Assembly (NCBI GenBank): GCA_028288675.1
Contig: JAQBNG010000180.1
Location: 1 to 51,622 of the forward strand
Length of the DNA stretch: 51,622 nt
DNA from: Flavisolibacter sp.
GTDB lineage: Bacteria > Bacteroidota > Bacteroidia > Chitinophagales > Chitinophagaceae
Direction: 5' to 3'
Shown here one piece after another: positions 44,002 to 51,622 of this stretch; the stretch's first letter is position 1; the number at the start of each line of letters is the position of its first letter. The position numbers and the translations under genes were made by a program. A model generated the notes under the pieces. The model worked only from the letters and a program-made list of their open reading frames with translations, ran no database searches and had not been told where the DNA came from.

Positions 44002-45552
44002 ATGCCCAACCGTTCTGTAGATAGTTTATTTCAACTAATTCATTCCTTGCAAAAAGGTGAGAAGAGAAATTTTAAGCTTTACGTAAAAAGAAACTCATCA
44101 AATGAGGACTTGAAAATGATTCATTTGTTCGATGCTATTGATAAGATGACCGACTATGACGAAACTGCTTTGCAAAAGCGGATCCCTTCTATAAAAAAAC
44201 AGCAGCTTTCTAATATTAAGGCCCACCTCTACAAGCAAATCCTTACCAGTTTGCGCTTATTACGCAACGATGAAAACATAGATATTCAGTTGCACGAGCA
44301 GTTAGATTTCGCCAAAATTCTTTATAACAAAGGCTTGTACCTGCAAAGTCTGAAAATTTTAGACAAGGCCAAAGAAGTAGCCCGCTTCTATCACCAGGAC
44401 AGCTTTCTCATCCAGATTATTTCATTAGAGAAAAAAATTGAAACGCTGTATATCACCCGAAGTATGCAAAACAGGGCAGAAAGCCTTTCGGCAGAAGCTG
44501 ATGACGTAAGTGTAAAAAGGAAGAAGATCACAGACCTCTCTAACCTTACCCTGCAATTGTATAGCTGGTATATTAATAATGGCCATGCCCGTAACGAGAG
44601 GGATGAAGAAGGAGTGAAGGCTTTTTTCAAAAAACACCTTCCTCAAACAGATGATACGATAAGCGGTTTTTACGAAAATTTATACCTCTGCCAAAGCTAT
44701 TGCTGGTATGCTTTCATCAGGCAGGACTTTTTGATGTACTATAAATACACGCAAAAATGGGTAGACCTTTTTACCAGTCAGCCACATATGCTGCCGGTGG
44801 AAACAGGCCATTTTATTAAAGGCATTCATAATCTTTTAAATGCCTTATTTGATTTGCGTCATTTTAAAAAATTTGATGTTGTATTAAAGCAATTCGAGGA
44901 TTTTAGTCATTCAGATGTAGCTAATGCAAATGACAATAGCCACATTCAAACCTTTGTTTACCTGAATATAGCTAAGATCAATCGCCATTTTATGGTGGGC
45001 ACATTTACACAAGGCCTTGCCTTAGTGCCCATGATAGAAGAAAAACTGGACGAGTATTCTTTATACCTTGACCGCCACCGGGTACTTGTGTTTTACTATA
45101 AAATAGCCTCTTTATATTTTGGAAGTGCCGATTATGAAGCCTGCATTGATTATGTGCAAAAAATTATTAACTGGAAAGTGGACCTGCGCAACGACCTCCA
45201 GTGCTATGCCCGCCTGCTGCACCTGATGGCTCATTACGAATTAGGCAATTATGAGCTGATTGAATACCTGGCCCGTTCGGTTTACCGGTATATGAGTAAG
45301 ATGGAAACGTTAACAGTTGTGGAGGAGGAGATGTTCCGGTTTTTACGAAATCGCTTTGCGCCAGCTTCCAAAGGCCTGCAAAAGGAATTTACAGAACTGC
45401 TTGAACGTATAAAGGGCCTTGAAAAAAACCGTTTTGAAACAAGAGCATTCGCTTATCTCGATATCATATCCTGGCTGGAAAGTAAAGTTTATCATAAGCC
45501 GATGGATAAAATTGTGTACGAAAAATATCTTCAAAGCAAAAGAAAATCGTAA
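44002..45552 (+). CDS. Conserved-looking helical repeat protein, unknown
   Basis: 516 aa, soluble, no signal peptide. The whole chain is alpha-helical with TPR-like helix pairs (ILYNKGLYLQSLKILDKAKEVARFYH, YFGSADYEACIDYVQKIINWK, LMAHYELGNYELIEYLARSVYRYM). N-terminus MPNRSVDSLFQLIHSLQKGEKRNFKLYVKR; basic C-terminus. It resembles large uncharacterised Bacteroidota proteins, possibly a scaffold or regulator, but I cannot assign a family. The perfect promoter immediately before the ATG suggests a well-expressed leaderless message. Confidence 0.75.
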   Translation: MPNRSVDSLFQLIHSLQKGEKRNFKLYVKRNSSNEDLKMIHLFDAIDKMTDYDETALQKRIPSIKKQQLSNIKAHLYKQILTSLRLLRNDENIDIQLHEQLDFAKILYNKGLYLQSLKILDKAKEVARFYHQDSFLIQIISLEKKIETLYITRSMQNRAESLSAEADDVSVKRKKITDLSNLTLQLYSWYINNGHARNERDEEGVKAFFKKHLPQTDDTISGFYENLYLCQSYCWYAFIRQDFLMYYKYTQKWVDLFTSQPHMLPVETGHFIKGIHNLLNALFDLRHFKKFDVVLKQFEDFSHSDVANANDNSHIQTFVYLNIAKINRHFMVGTFTQGLALVPMIEEKLDEYSLYLDRHRVLVFYYKIASLYFGSADYEACIDYVQKIINWKVDLRNDLQCYARLLHLMAHYELGNYELIEYLARSVYRYMSKMETLTVVEEEMFRFLRNRFAPASKGLQKEFTELLERIKGLEKNRFETRAFAYLDIISWLESKVYHKPMDKIVYEKYLQSKRKS

Positions 45553-45755
45553 TCACATTTTTTTTTGAAATATTATTTTTTGTTGGTAAGTGATTTTCCT
45601 TAGTCGTAAAATCCGCTTCCAGTAACGGTTACAGCGCATTTGATTGCCTTTTGCGATTGTAAAACCCTTACTATTCTGCAATAAACTGGCTTTGCAAACA
45701 CTGTAGTTTTACGATGCAAATCAATTCAACCTATTTCACCTTCTAAAAATTTTTT

Positions 45756-45956
45756 ATGATGACGAATCAGCAGCCATGGCAAGCAATAGTTAATACGGCG
45801 CTTCTTGCTAAAATTCCTAAAAAGGAAAACAGTTTATCAGTGGTAAGCAAAGAGTTTACTACAGGAAGCCAGAAATCTCCCGTACTGGTGATGAACTTTT
45901 CTGCTGCTAAGCGTTATTCATTTGATGACAATGGTGGTGGCTACCTGGGGTTATAA
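45756..45956 (+). CDS. Small hypothetical protein
   Basis: 66 aa (MMTNQQPWQAIVNTALLAK to DDNGGGYLGL); a second Met follows the first. Polar, no signal peptide or membrane helix; the C-terminal GGGYLGL is Gly-rich. A weak -7-like TAgtTTTA lies at 45704-45711. It ends 6 bp before the convergent 271-aa gene. Plausible from length, codon pattern and position, but no family is recognised. Confidence 0.45.
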   Translation: MMTNQQPWQAIVNTALLAKIPKKENSLSVVSKEFTTGSQKSPVLVMNFSAAKRYSFDDNGGGYLGL

Positions 45957-45962
45957 AATATA

Positions 45963-46778
45963 TTATAAGCCAATTACCTGGGATTTTTTTACGGCATCCT
46001 TATCGTATACAAAGCGCACTTTAGCGCTTTTTGTTTTGGTAGATACTAAAAACAGGCGGTGATATACACTTCCTGCCATCACCTCTAAAAAAGCTGTATT
46101 TGGCGGAATGGTACCCAGGTTTTCCGCCACCATTTCCACTTCCACCATAGGGTGTTCAAGGCTTACTTTTATCATGGCGGTCGCAGGTTGTAAAGAAAGC
46201 AGTTGATGCGAAAGAACAACTTGCTTGTTCACCATAACGGTGATTGAATCTCCATCAACAGTTGCATTATCATAAAAGCGTAAACGCACATCACCTGTAT
46301 CTACTTTTATTTCCGGAATTTTTTCTTCTTTAAACGTAGGGGTCAAGGTTCTTGAAAGAGTGATGGTTCCCCCGGTGCCGCAATCAATGTTGCTTCCCTG
46401 AAGTTTACCTACCCAGAAGCCATCTAAAAACTCTTTGCCACCTTCTACCCGGTAAAGGAATTGAAACTTTTTAATGCAGATCTGGCACCTGTCAAGAAGT
46501 AACTGCGCGGTAACGGCCCCTTCCTGCACAACCAGCCTTCTGTTCTTCGCATCAAAATAGCCACTGGCTTCTTTTCGTATATAATTCGCGGTATCTAAAT
46601 AATGATAGGAACTTCCGTAAATGCCATCGCCTACGGTTTTTAATTGAAGCTCAATGTTGTTCCTGGCAAAGCAGCCACCAACAAAAGTTAGTTCTCCTTT
46701 CCAAAAACCGCTGACATCCTGCGCCTGTGTTGCAAGGGCAAAAACGAAAAACGCAAAAATGAGCAGGAATTTTTTCAC
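45963..46778 (-). CDS. Secreted beta-rich protein, unknown
   Basis: 271 aa. Clear signal peptide MKKFLLIFAFFVFALATQAQ. The mature N-half reads like a lipocalin-type domain (VSGFWKGELTFVGGCFARNNIELQLK, then GDGIYGSSYHYL, DGFWVGKLQGSNIDCGTGGT), with Cys residues (CQIC) that may form disulphides. The C-half is a beta-sandwich (VRLRFYDNATVDGDSITVMVNKQVVLSHQ, FLVSTKTKSAKVRFVYDK). Periplasmic or exported; function unknown. Single gene. Confidence 0.75.
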   Translation of the reverse strand: MKKFLLIFAFFVFALATQAQDVSGFWKGELTFVGGCFARNNIELQLKTVGDGIYGSSYHYLDTANYIRKEASGYFDAKNRRLVVQEGAVTAQLLLDRCQICIKKFQFLYRVEGGKEFLDGFWVGKLQGSNIDCGTGGTITLSRTLTPTFKEEKIPEIKVDTGDVRLRFYDNATVDGDSITVMVNKQVVLSHQLLSLQPATAMIKVSLEHPMVEVEMVAENLGTIPPNTAFLEVMAGSVYHRLFLVSTKTKSAKVRFVYDKDAVKKSQVIGL

Positions 46779-46876
46779 TCAAGGAAATTACAGCCAAAAA
46801 TTGTACCTCCACTCAAGAAGGTGTTAAAGGTTTTTATTAGCAGGTTAAGCGAGCATTTACTTACACAAAAGGCAAT

Positions 46877-46908
46877 AAAAAAGCAGACTGGTTTTGGCAG
46901 GCTGCTTT
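46877..46908 (-). terminator. Intrinsic terminator of the OsmC-like gene
   Basis: On minus: stem AAAGCAG / CTGCTTT with inner CTG/CAG pairs, ending in a U-run (A-run at 46877-46882 on plus). Confidence 0.75.
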
Positions 46909-46926
46909 AAATATTCAATAGTTGTT

Positions 46927-47337
46927 TTAAGCTAATGATGCTTCGGAGCTAATTTCTGTTTTCAATAGTTTGGAGATAGGGCAATTTTCTTCTGCATTCT
47001 TTACACTTTCTTCAAACTTTTCTTTACTGATTCCAGGAACACTTCCTTTTACGATAAGATGCGATTTTGTAATAGCGCCGTTCTCAAATGTGATCTCGCA
47101 TTTGGTATCGAGGCTATCGGCGGTAAAACCAGCCTCACCCAAGACAAAGCTAAGCTTCATTGTAAAACAGCCTGCATGTGCCGCGGCCACTAACTCTTCA
47201 GGGTTTGTGCCTACGCCATCTGCAAAGCGGGTGTTGAATGAATATTGCGTTTCCTGAAGTACACCACTTTGTGTGCTTAATGTTCCTTTACCTTCTTTAC
47301 CTGAGCCGTTCCAAACGGCAGATGCATTTCGTATCAT
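46927..47337 (-). CDS. OsmC-family organic hydroperoxide reductase-like protein
   Basis: 136 aa from ATG 47337 (MIRNASAVWNGSGKEGKG); a 31-codon extension upstream is rejected because a reverse -7 box (TAgcTTTG, 47358-47365) lies within it. The two redox Cys are present: Cys57 in AAHAGCFTM and Cys119 in ENCPISKL, with TNPEELVAAAHAGC as the OsmC signature. Reduces organic hydroperoxides in the cytoplasm. Single gene with a terminator. Confidence 0.93.
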   Translation of the reverse strand: MIRNASAVWNGSGKEGKGTLSTQSGVLQETQYSFNTRFADGVGTNPEELVAAAHAGCFTMKLSFVLGEAGFTADSLDTKCEITFENGAITKSHLIVKGSVPGISKEKFEESVKNAEENCPISKLLKTEISSEASLA

Positions 47338-47357
47338 AATTGCCTTTTTTAGATGGA

Positions 47358-47365
47358 CAAAGCTA
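47358..47365 (-). promoter_or_regulatory. Candidate -7 box of the OsmC-like gene
   Basis: CAAAgcTA on plus, i.e. TAgcTTTG on minus, about 20 nt before the ATG. Confidence 0.6.
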
Positions 47366-47565
47366 AGGGATTCCTTTATTGAGGCCCGCCATTTACTAGT
47401 ACACTCTAACCTGCCGTTTGCATCTTTCACTGCAATACCTTACGTCATTCCAGGTGGCTCCATTTCTTTCTCCATACAAAAGTGCAGTTGCAGGTGCTGC
47501 AAAGTTTAGAAGGAAGGTTTTCTTTCTTTATACGTTTTGACGGCAAGTATAAAATTTTGCACTAC

Positions 47566-47856
47566 TTAGCTGAGCTGCTTAGTAGAAACGACAATCTCTA
47601 AAGCGTCGTCATTTTCAACCGCCCATTTTGATAATAAAGTGCTTGGTACGGGTTCGTAAATATCTTTATGTTCCTGTGCAGTAGGTAGTTCTTTCATAGG
47701 AACCAATACTAAAAAATGAGGCTCTACATAGTCGTAATGCTTATCAAAAGTTAAACCTTTCACCTGTACGAATTTGAAGCCGTCTTTTTCAATTTTATGA
47801 AGCATTTGCAGGGTTAGAGGCGTGGTTGAACTGCTTTCCGTAATTCCTTTTCGCAT
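47566..47856 (-). CDS. Small conserved-looking protein, unknown
   Basis: 96 aa, soluble, starts MRKGITESSSTTPLTLQMLHKIE. Contains KFVQVKGLTFDKHYDYVEPHFLVLVPMKELP and YEPVPSTLLSKWAVENDDALEIVVST: an alternating pattern of short strands and helices with no Cys. No family recognised. Single gene; no clear promoter box upstream. Confidence 0.6.
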   Translation of the reverse strand: MRKGITESSSTTPLTLQMLHKIEKDGFKFVQVKGLTFDKHYDYVEPHFLVLVPMKELPTAQEHKDIYEPVPSTLLSKWAVENDDALEIVVSTKQLS

Positions 47857-48042
47857 ACTGATTATTTATTTTTTCTGATACATATATAAGACGAATAATA
47901 ACGCATTTAGTTGTTTAAACAACCCTTTTTTAAGGGCTTTATTTTGCCTGTTTCAAAGAAAAAAATTGGGGCTGACAATGCTTAAACAAGAACCGTATTC
48001 GGCTAAAGGTAATAGAAGCGAAATAAATAAAATTCTAATGCA

Positions 48043-48050
48043 TAGTTTTG
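48043..48050 (+). promoter_or_regulatory. -7 box of ddl
   Basis: TAgtTTTG, exact -7 consensus, only four bases before the ATG at 48055, predicting a leaderless message. Confidence 0.55.
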
Positions 48051-48054
48051 GCGC

Positions 48055-49038
48055 ATGAAGAAAAAAATTGCCCTTGTTACAGGCGGTTATTCCGGCGAAG
48101 CTGTCATCTCGTACCGCTCTGCTGCTACCATTTATACGCATTTGGATAAAGACAAGTATGATGTATATAAAATTGACATAACCCCATCAGGCTGGTTTTA
48201 TGAAGATGAGAGCGGGGCAAAAACTTCTGTAGAAAAAAATGATTTCACGATAAGTGTAAATAGCGAGTTAATATCTTTTGATGCGGTGTTTATCGGGATG
48301 CATGGCACACCGGGCGAAGATGGAAAGCTGCAAGGATATTTTGATATAATTGGTTTGCCATATACGTCATGCAATGCTGCTACTTCGGCCTTAACATTTA
48401 ATAAACGATACACAGTGGCAGTGGCTTCTATGGCTGGCATCCCGGTAGCGTCGTCGGTGCATCTTTTTAAACATTCACCTTACGATATAAACTCTATCCT
48501 TCAACTAAAGCTTCCCTATTTTGTAAAGCCAAATAATGGTGGTTCCAGTATTGGAATGAGCAAAGTAACCGAGGCATCACAATTGGAGCCAGCTATTGAA
48601 AAAGCATTTGCCGAGGACGACCAGGTGCTGATTGAAGAAATGATACAGGGAAGAGAGTTTACAGTGGGTGTGTTTAAATCGAAAGGAGAAATCACCGTGC
48701 TTCCGATAACTGAGGTTGTGGCGCATAATGAGTTTTTTGATTTTGAAGCAAAGTATGGAGGCAAGTCTTCCGAAACTACACCTGCTGATGTTACGAACGA
48801 TTGGAGAACGGTTTTAGAAACTACCGCAAAAAATATTTACCAGGTGTTTAATTGCAGCGGCGTGGTACGGATCGATTTTATTTACAATGCTGCTCAGAAC
48901 AAAGCATATATGCTGGAGATCAACACAATTCCTGGCCAAAGCGATGCCAGCGTAATTCCACAGCAAGTGAGGGCAAATGGCTGGAACCTTACAGATTTTT
49001 ATACAAAAATTGTAGAGGAAGCAATGAAAACGGCTTAG
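48055..49038 (+). CDS. ddl: D-alanine--D-alanine ligase
   Basis: ATP-grasp enzyme joining two D-Ala for peptidoglycan precursors. 327 aa, normal length. MKKKIALVTGGYSGEAVIS (N-terminal domain), GMHGTPGEDGKLQGYFDIIGLPYTSC, YFVKPNNGGSSIGMSKV (ATP loop), LIEEMIQGREFTVGV and the metal/D-Ala site RIDFIYN, LEINTIPGQSDASVIPQQ. Cytoplasmic. Followed by PASTA and rhodanese genes, so it is part of a cell-wall-linked gene run. Confidence 0.97.
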   Translation: MKKKIALVTGGYSGEAVISYRSAATIYTHLDKDKYDVYKIDITPSGWFYEDESGAKTSVEKNDFTISVNSELISFDAVFIGMHGTPGEDGKLQGYFDIIGLPYTSCNAATSALTFNKRYTVAVASMAGIPVASSVHLFKHSPYDINSILQLKLPYFVKPNNGGSSIGMSKVTEASQLEPAIEKAFAEDDQVLIEEMIQGREFTVGVFKSKGEITVLPITEVVAHNEFFDFEAKYGGKSSETTPADVTNDWRTVLETTAKNIYQVFNCSGVVRIDFIYNAAQNKAYMLEINTIPGQSDASVIPQQVRANGWNLTDFYTKIVEEAMKTA

Positions 49039-49126
49039 CTAATATGGTGATTAGCTGATGTGCAAATGATGATAGCGCCGCATAGTAAGAAACCCCAAAC
49101 CACCAACTCAAACCCTAAACTGTTCT

Positions 49127-49134
49127 TATATTGC
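49127..49134 (+). promoter_or_regulatory. Variant -7 box before the PASTA gene
   Basis: TATATTGC, the same variant seen before both Asp-box paralogues, five bases before the ATG at 49140. Confidence 0.4.
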
Positions 49135-49139
49135 AGCCC

Positions 49140-49967
49140 ATGTTTAAAATCCTAAGCAACAAACCTTTTTGGGTTCATATTCTTTTAGCACTGGCACTGG
49201 TTTTCCTGCTATTGTTCCTGTTTGCTTTATCGCTAAACTGGATTACCAAGCACGGTGAAAGCAGCACCGTACCTGCCGTTACAGGCAAAAATATTAATGA
49301 TGCTAAAAGCATTCTAGATAAAAAAGGATTCGAGATCGTGGTTCAGGATTCGGTTTATTACGACTCCTTGCCGGCAGGAATGATTTTAAAGCAAATACCT
49401 GAAGCCGATGAAGTGATCAAGGTAAACCGAACTGTTTATGTGACTATCAACCGTTACATCGCTCCTGATGTTGAAATGCCTAACCTGAATGGTTACAGTT
49501 ACAGAAATGCGGAAATGGTACTGAAAAATTTAGGTCTTCGTATTGGCGATACTACGTTCAAACCTGACTTTGCAAAGAATGCAATTTTGGAAGCAACATT
49601 TAACGGCAACCCTATAGCTCCCGGAACAAAAATAAAAATGGGCAGTACCATTGATTTGATTTTAGGCAGCGGTGTGGGCGATGAGTTTATTGCCGTTCCT
49701 GACCTTGTTGGTATGACCTATGGCGAGGCGAGAGCTTTATTAGATGCACAGGGAATTATTTTAGGTTCGGTAGTGCCTAGGTCTGATGTGAGAGATACGG
49801 CAATGGCCTTTGTATATCAGCAACGGCCAGCTCCTAAAACTGAGGACGGTAAGCGGTTGAGCATCCGTGCAGGACAGATGGTAGATATATTTTTACAAAC
49901 AGATAGGCCTGTAATTGATTCACTAACCATTCAACCACCTGTTATCAACCAGGAAAATCAACAATGA
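49140..49967 (+). CDS. PASTA-domain membrane protein
   Basis: 275 aa from ATG 49140; an in-frame TTG nine bases upstream is less likely. A short cytoplasmic tip, one membrane helix (about 9-33, FWVHILLALALVFLLLFLFAL), then three extracytoplasmic PASTA domains (about 42-108, 109-180, 185-258; TVPAVTGKNINDAKSIL, EMPNLNGYSYRNAEMVL, AVPDLVGMTYGEARALL) and a Pro/Gln-rich tail. PASTA domains bind peptidoglycan stem peptides or beta-lactams; there is no kinase or transpeptidase domain here. The location behind ddl supports a cell-wall-sensing role. It overlaps the rhodanese gene by 4 bp (ATGA). Confidence 0.93.
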   Translation: MFKILSNKPFWVHILLALALVFLLLFLFALSLNWITKHGESSTVPAVTGKNINDAKSILDKKGFEIVVQDSVYYDSLPAGMILKQIPEADEVIKVNRTVYVTINRYIAPDVEMPNLNGYSYRNAEMVLKNLGLRIGDTTFKPDFAKNAILEATFNGNPIAPGTKIKMGSTIDLILGSGVGDEFIAVPDLVGMTYGEARALLDAQGIILGSVVPRSDVRDTAMAFVYQQRPAPKTEDGKRLSIRAGQMVDIFLQTDRPVIDSLTIQPPVINQENQQ

Positions 49968-50278
49968 AAAATATTACTGTAGAACAGCTAAAAGCCAAGA
50001 TTGACAGCGGCGAACCAATTAACCTGATTGATTGTCGCGAACCGCATGAATACGCAGAATCACGCATTGGCGGTAAGCTTATTCCGCTGGGGAAATTTCA
50101 AACGATGCAGGTAGAGGAAATTGAAGACCTGAAAGATGAAGAGGTAATTGTGTATTGCCGTAGTGGCCGCCGTAGCATGATGGCTTGTATGGTTCTTGAC
50201 CAAATGGGTTTTAAAGACACGGTGAATGTAGAAGGCGGAATACTTGCGTGGCAGGAAAAGTATGAGGTTAGTAAATAA
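49964..50278 (+). CDS. Rhodanese-like sulfurtransferase
   Basis: 104 aa single rhodanese domain. INLIDCREPHEYAESRIGG, the active-site loop IVYCRSGRRS with catalytic Cys65, and GFKDTVNVEGGILAWQEKY. It would carry sulfane sulfur as a persulfide. Translationally coupled to the PASTA gene by the ATGA overlap. Cytoplasmic. Confidence 0.94.
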   Translation: MKNITVEQLKAKIDSGEPINLIDCREPHEYAESRIGGKLIPLGKFQTMQVEEIEDLKDEEVIVYCRSGRRSMMACMVLDQMGFKDTVNVEGGILAWQEKYEVSK

Positions 50279-50410
50279 GTAATAAGCAATTGGCAAGAAG
50301 CAAAGGACAACCTGTAGTCAATAATCTCAAAACTGATAGTAACATAACTCAAATGTGAATAGCTGTTATATGTAAAACACCAGTTCTTGAAGTTGCTTTT
50401 TGCCTATAGT

Positions 50411-51430
50411 TCACTGCACCAGCTTCGCAACTTTCCCTCCGCCTCCTGCTAAATAAACCGCTTTGCCATCTTTCGCTTTACGACATACATGAAACCCTTC
50501 TTTTGCAATAATATTCCAGGTTTCGCCACCATCATTTGATACATCGACACCACTTGTTCCGCAGGTGATTAAATTCTTTTCAGTAATATATTCAACGCAA
50601 CTTTTATAGCCATGCGGTGCTTGCTTTGGTGCCTTCCAGCTTTTGCCGCGATTGTTAGTGTAAAAGCAATTATTTGTAGATAAAGAATCTTTGCGATAGT
50701 CGCCACCAACTACAATCATTTTGTTGCCGCCATTTCTTTTTTGATGGTCCCAGACAGCAATAGAATTAGCACCGGTACTTTCTGTGCCCTGGATGATAGG
50801 CAGCTTTATTTTCTGATCCCTTATAAAAACATTAGAGGCGGCGCCACCTGTAATAAACACCGCTTCATCTCTGTCTAATGCCCTGATGTTGGTGCCGCTT
50901 GAGGCAAAGCAGGCTTCGCCTTTAACGGCCGCGGGTTTAAACTGTTCCGGTAACTCTTTCCACGATAAGCCGCCATCAAAAGTGCGGGCAATAAAAATTT
51001 TTCCGTTAATGGGATCACCAATTACAATCCCGGCTTCACTGTTCCAAAATTCCATTGCATCTAAAAACATTCCCGGTGTTTTATTTTCATACACCATTTT
51101 CCAGTTTTGTCCGCCATCGGTAGTACGTAAAATAGAAGCCGGAGTATCCACCGCCATAATAATAGCAGTAGCGCCGTCAAAGGCCTCAATATCGCGGAAG
51201 TCAGTTTTTTCAAAACCTTTTACCTGCATCCATTTCCAGTGTTTGCCACCATCAATTGAAGTTCCGACCGTGCCATTGCTGCCACTTACCCAAAGCACAT
51301 TATCGTTCACTACACTAAGGCCACGAATAGAAGTTTTTGTTCCAGTGGTCAGCATTTCTATGCGTGAAGTTTGTGCTAATGAAATGGTAGCAATAGACAA
51401 GGAAAATAAGAAGATGAAGATTTTATTCAT
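50411..51430 (-). CDS. Secreted YCF48/Asp-box beta-propeller protein
   Basis: 339 aa from ATG 51430 (MNKIFIFLFSLSIATISLAQ, a clear signal peptide); a 22-codon extension upstream is rejected. Asp boxes TSIDGGKHWKWM, RTTDGGQNWKMV, RTFDGGLSWKEL, YTNNRGKSWKAP and VSNDGGETWNII mark a propeller like the Ycf48/sortilin families, with blades from about 40 to 335. No T9SS tail. Probably periplasmic; function unknown, possibly assembly or binding. Ends in KVAKLVQ. Confidence 0.88.
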   Translation of the reverse strand: MNKIFIFLFSLSIATISLAQTSRIEMLTTGTKTSIRGLSVVNDNVLWVSGSNGTVGTSIDGGKHWKWMQVKGFEKTDFRDIEAFDGATAIIMAVDTPASILRTTDGGQNWKMVYENKTPGMFLDAMEFWNSEAGIVIGDPINGKIFIARTFDGGLSWKELPEQFKPAAVKGEACFASSGTNIRALDRDEAVFITGGAASNVFIRDQKIKLPIIQGTESTGANSIAVWDHQKRNGGNKMIVVGGDYRKDSLSTNNCFYTNNRGKSWKAPKQAPHGYKSCVEYITEKNLITCGTSGVDVSNDGGETWNIIAKEGFHVCRKAKDGKAVYLAGGGGKVAKLVQ

Positions 51431-51490
51431 GGCAGGGGTTTCAATTTTTTTTCTAAGATAAGGAAGATGGATTTTATGTACTTGGCAAAA

Positions 51491-51590
51491 GAACATCTAT
51501 ATAGCTTTTGTTGCGTCGCACTCTTGTACGCTTTGTAATTCTATTCAACATTACACAATCACTCTTCAAATATTCAAGATGCAAGCTAAT
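51491..51590. repeat. Dispersed intergenic repeat, copy D
   Basis: Core TTGCGTCGCACTCTTGTACG at 51511-51530; about 95 bp similar to copy A, including CTTTGTA, TTCTATT and CAATCACTC further downstream. It lies upstream of the YCF48-like gene. Confidence 0.75.
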
Positions 51591-51622
51591 TGCCTTCTTC
51601 TCCCTTCTTATGCTTATAATGG

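Noticed and set aside
1-51622. tRNA, rRNA, phage, transposase or toxin-antitoxin genes
   Set aside because: None could be supported on either strand by the motifs I can read.

Overview
The window reads as a chromosomal segment of a Bacteroidota bacterium, most likely of the Chitinophagaceae or a close relative. The grounds are: promoters with the Bacteroidota -7 box TAnnTTTG (two with a perfect TTTG-N19-TAnnTTTG), secreted proteins with type IX secretion (T9SS) C-terminal sorting domains, SusC/CarboxypepD-type outer-membrane beta-barrels, a DUF3276/PUR protein, the Bacteroidota-type GlmU-like protein and type B L31. Gene order is dense, with intrinsic terminators and no phage, transposase, CRISPR, rRNA or tRNA that I can see.

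Layout. 1-7.3 kb: 3' part of smc, a spacer with two repeat elements, galM (minus), a half-size ABC exporter and a PUR-domain protein. 7.3-16.9 kb: two giant tandem paralogues with Asp-box propellers, a Calx-beta-like domain and T9SS tails, each with its own similar promoter and terminator, then a small lipoprotein. 16.9-19.6 kb: pgi and a threonine aldolase (minus). 20-25.1 kb: two tandem paralogous outer-membrane barrels sharing an odd hydrophilic C-terminal tail. 25.3-30.3 kb: yajQ, rpmE2, a GlmU-like protein, tpiA, a small membrane protein and a GT4 glycosyltransferase. 30.6-33.4 kb: a secreted dockerin-like protein beside a T9SS-sorted partner. 33.5-35.8 kb: rpmI-rplT behind a structured leader, and speA.

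36.1-43.7 kb is an arsenic/arsenosugar island. On the plus strand are a DUF547 protein, a CMD-family peroxidase-like protein, the radical SAM protein ArsS, two small glycosyltransferases (TIGR04283-like, TIGR04282-like) and a PlsC-like acyltransferase. On the minus strand are arsR, arsM, a metallophosphoesterase and a DUF3703 protein. Two near-identical palindromes, in front of arsR and in front of arsM, look like ArsR operators. ArsM would methylate arsenite, ArsS would add the 5-deoxyadenosyl group, and the glycosyltransferases and possibly the acyltransferase would finish an arsenosugar or arsenolipid.

43.7-51.6 kb: a candidate small RNA or 20-aa peptide gene (minus), a 516-aa helical repeat protein, small hypotheticals, an OsmC-like protein, a ddl / PASTA / rhodanese run linked to peptidoglycan synthesis, and a secreted YCF48/Asp-box protein.

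The most unusual signals are a dispersed 50-100-bp intergenic repeat in four copies, several genes whose -7 box lies only 4-5 nt before the start codon (leaderless mRNAs), a two-state rpmI leader, the small minus-strand unit at 43.8 kb, and an unexplained 195-bp spacer inside the arsenosugar cluster.
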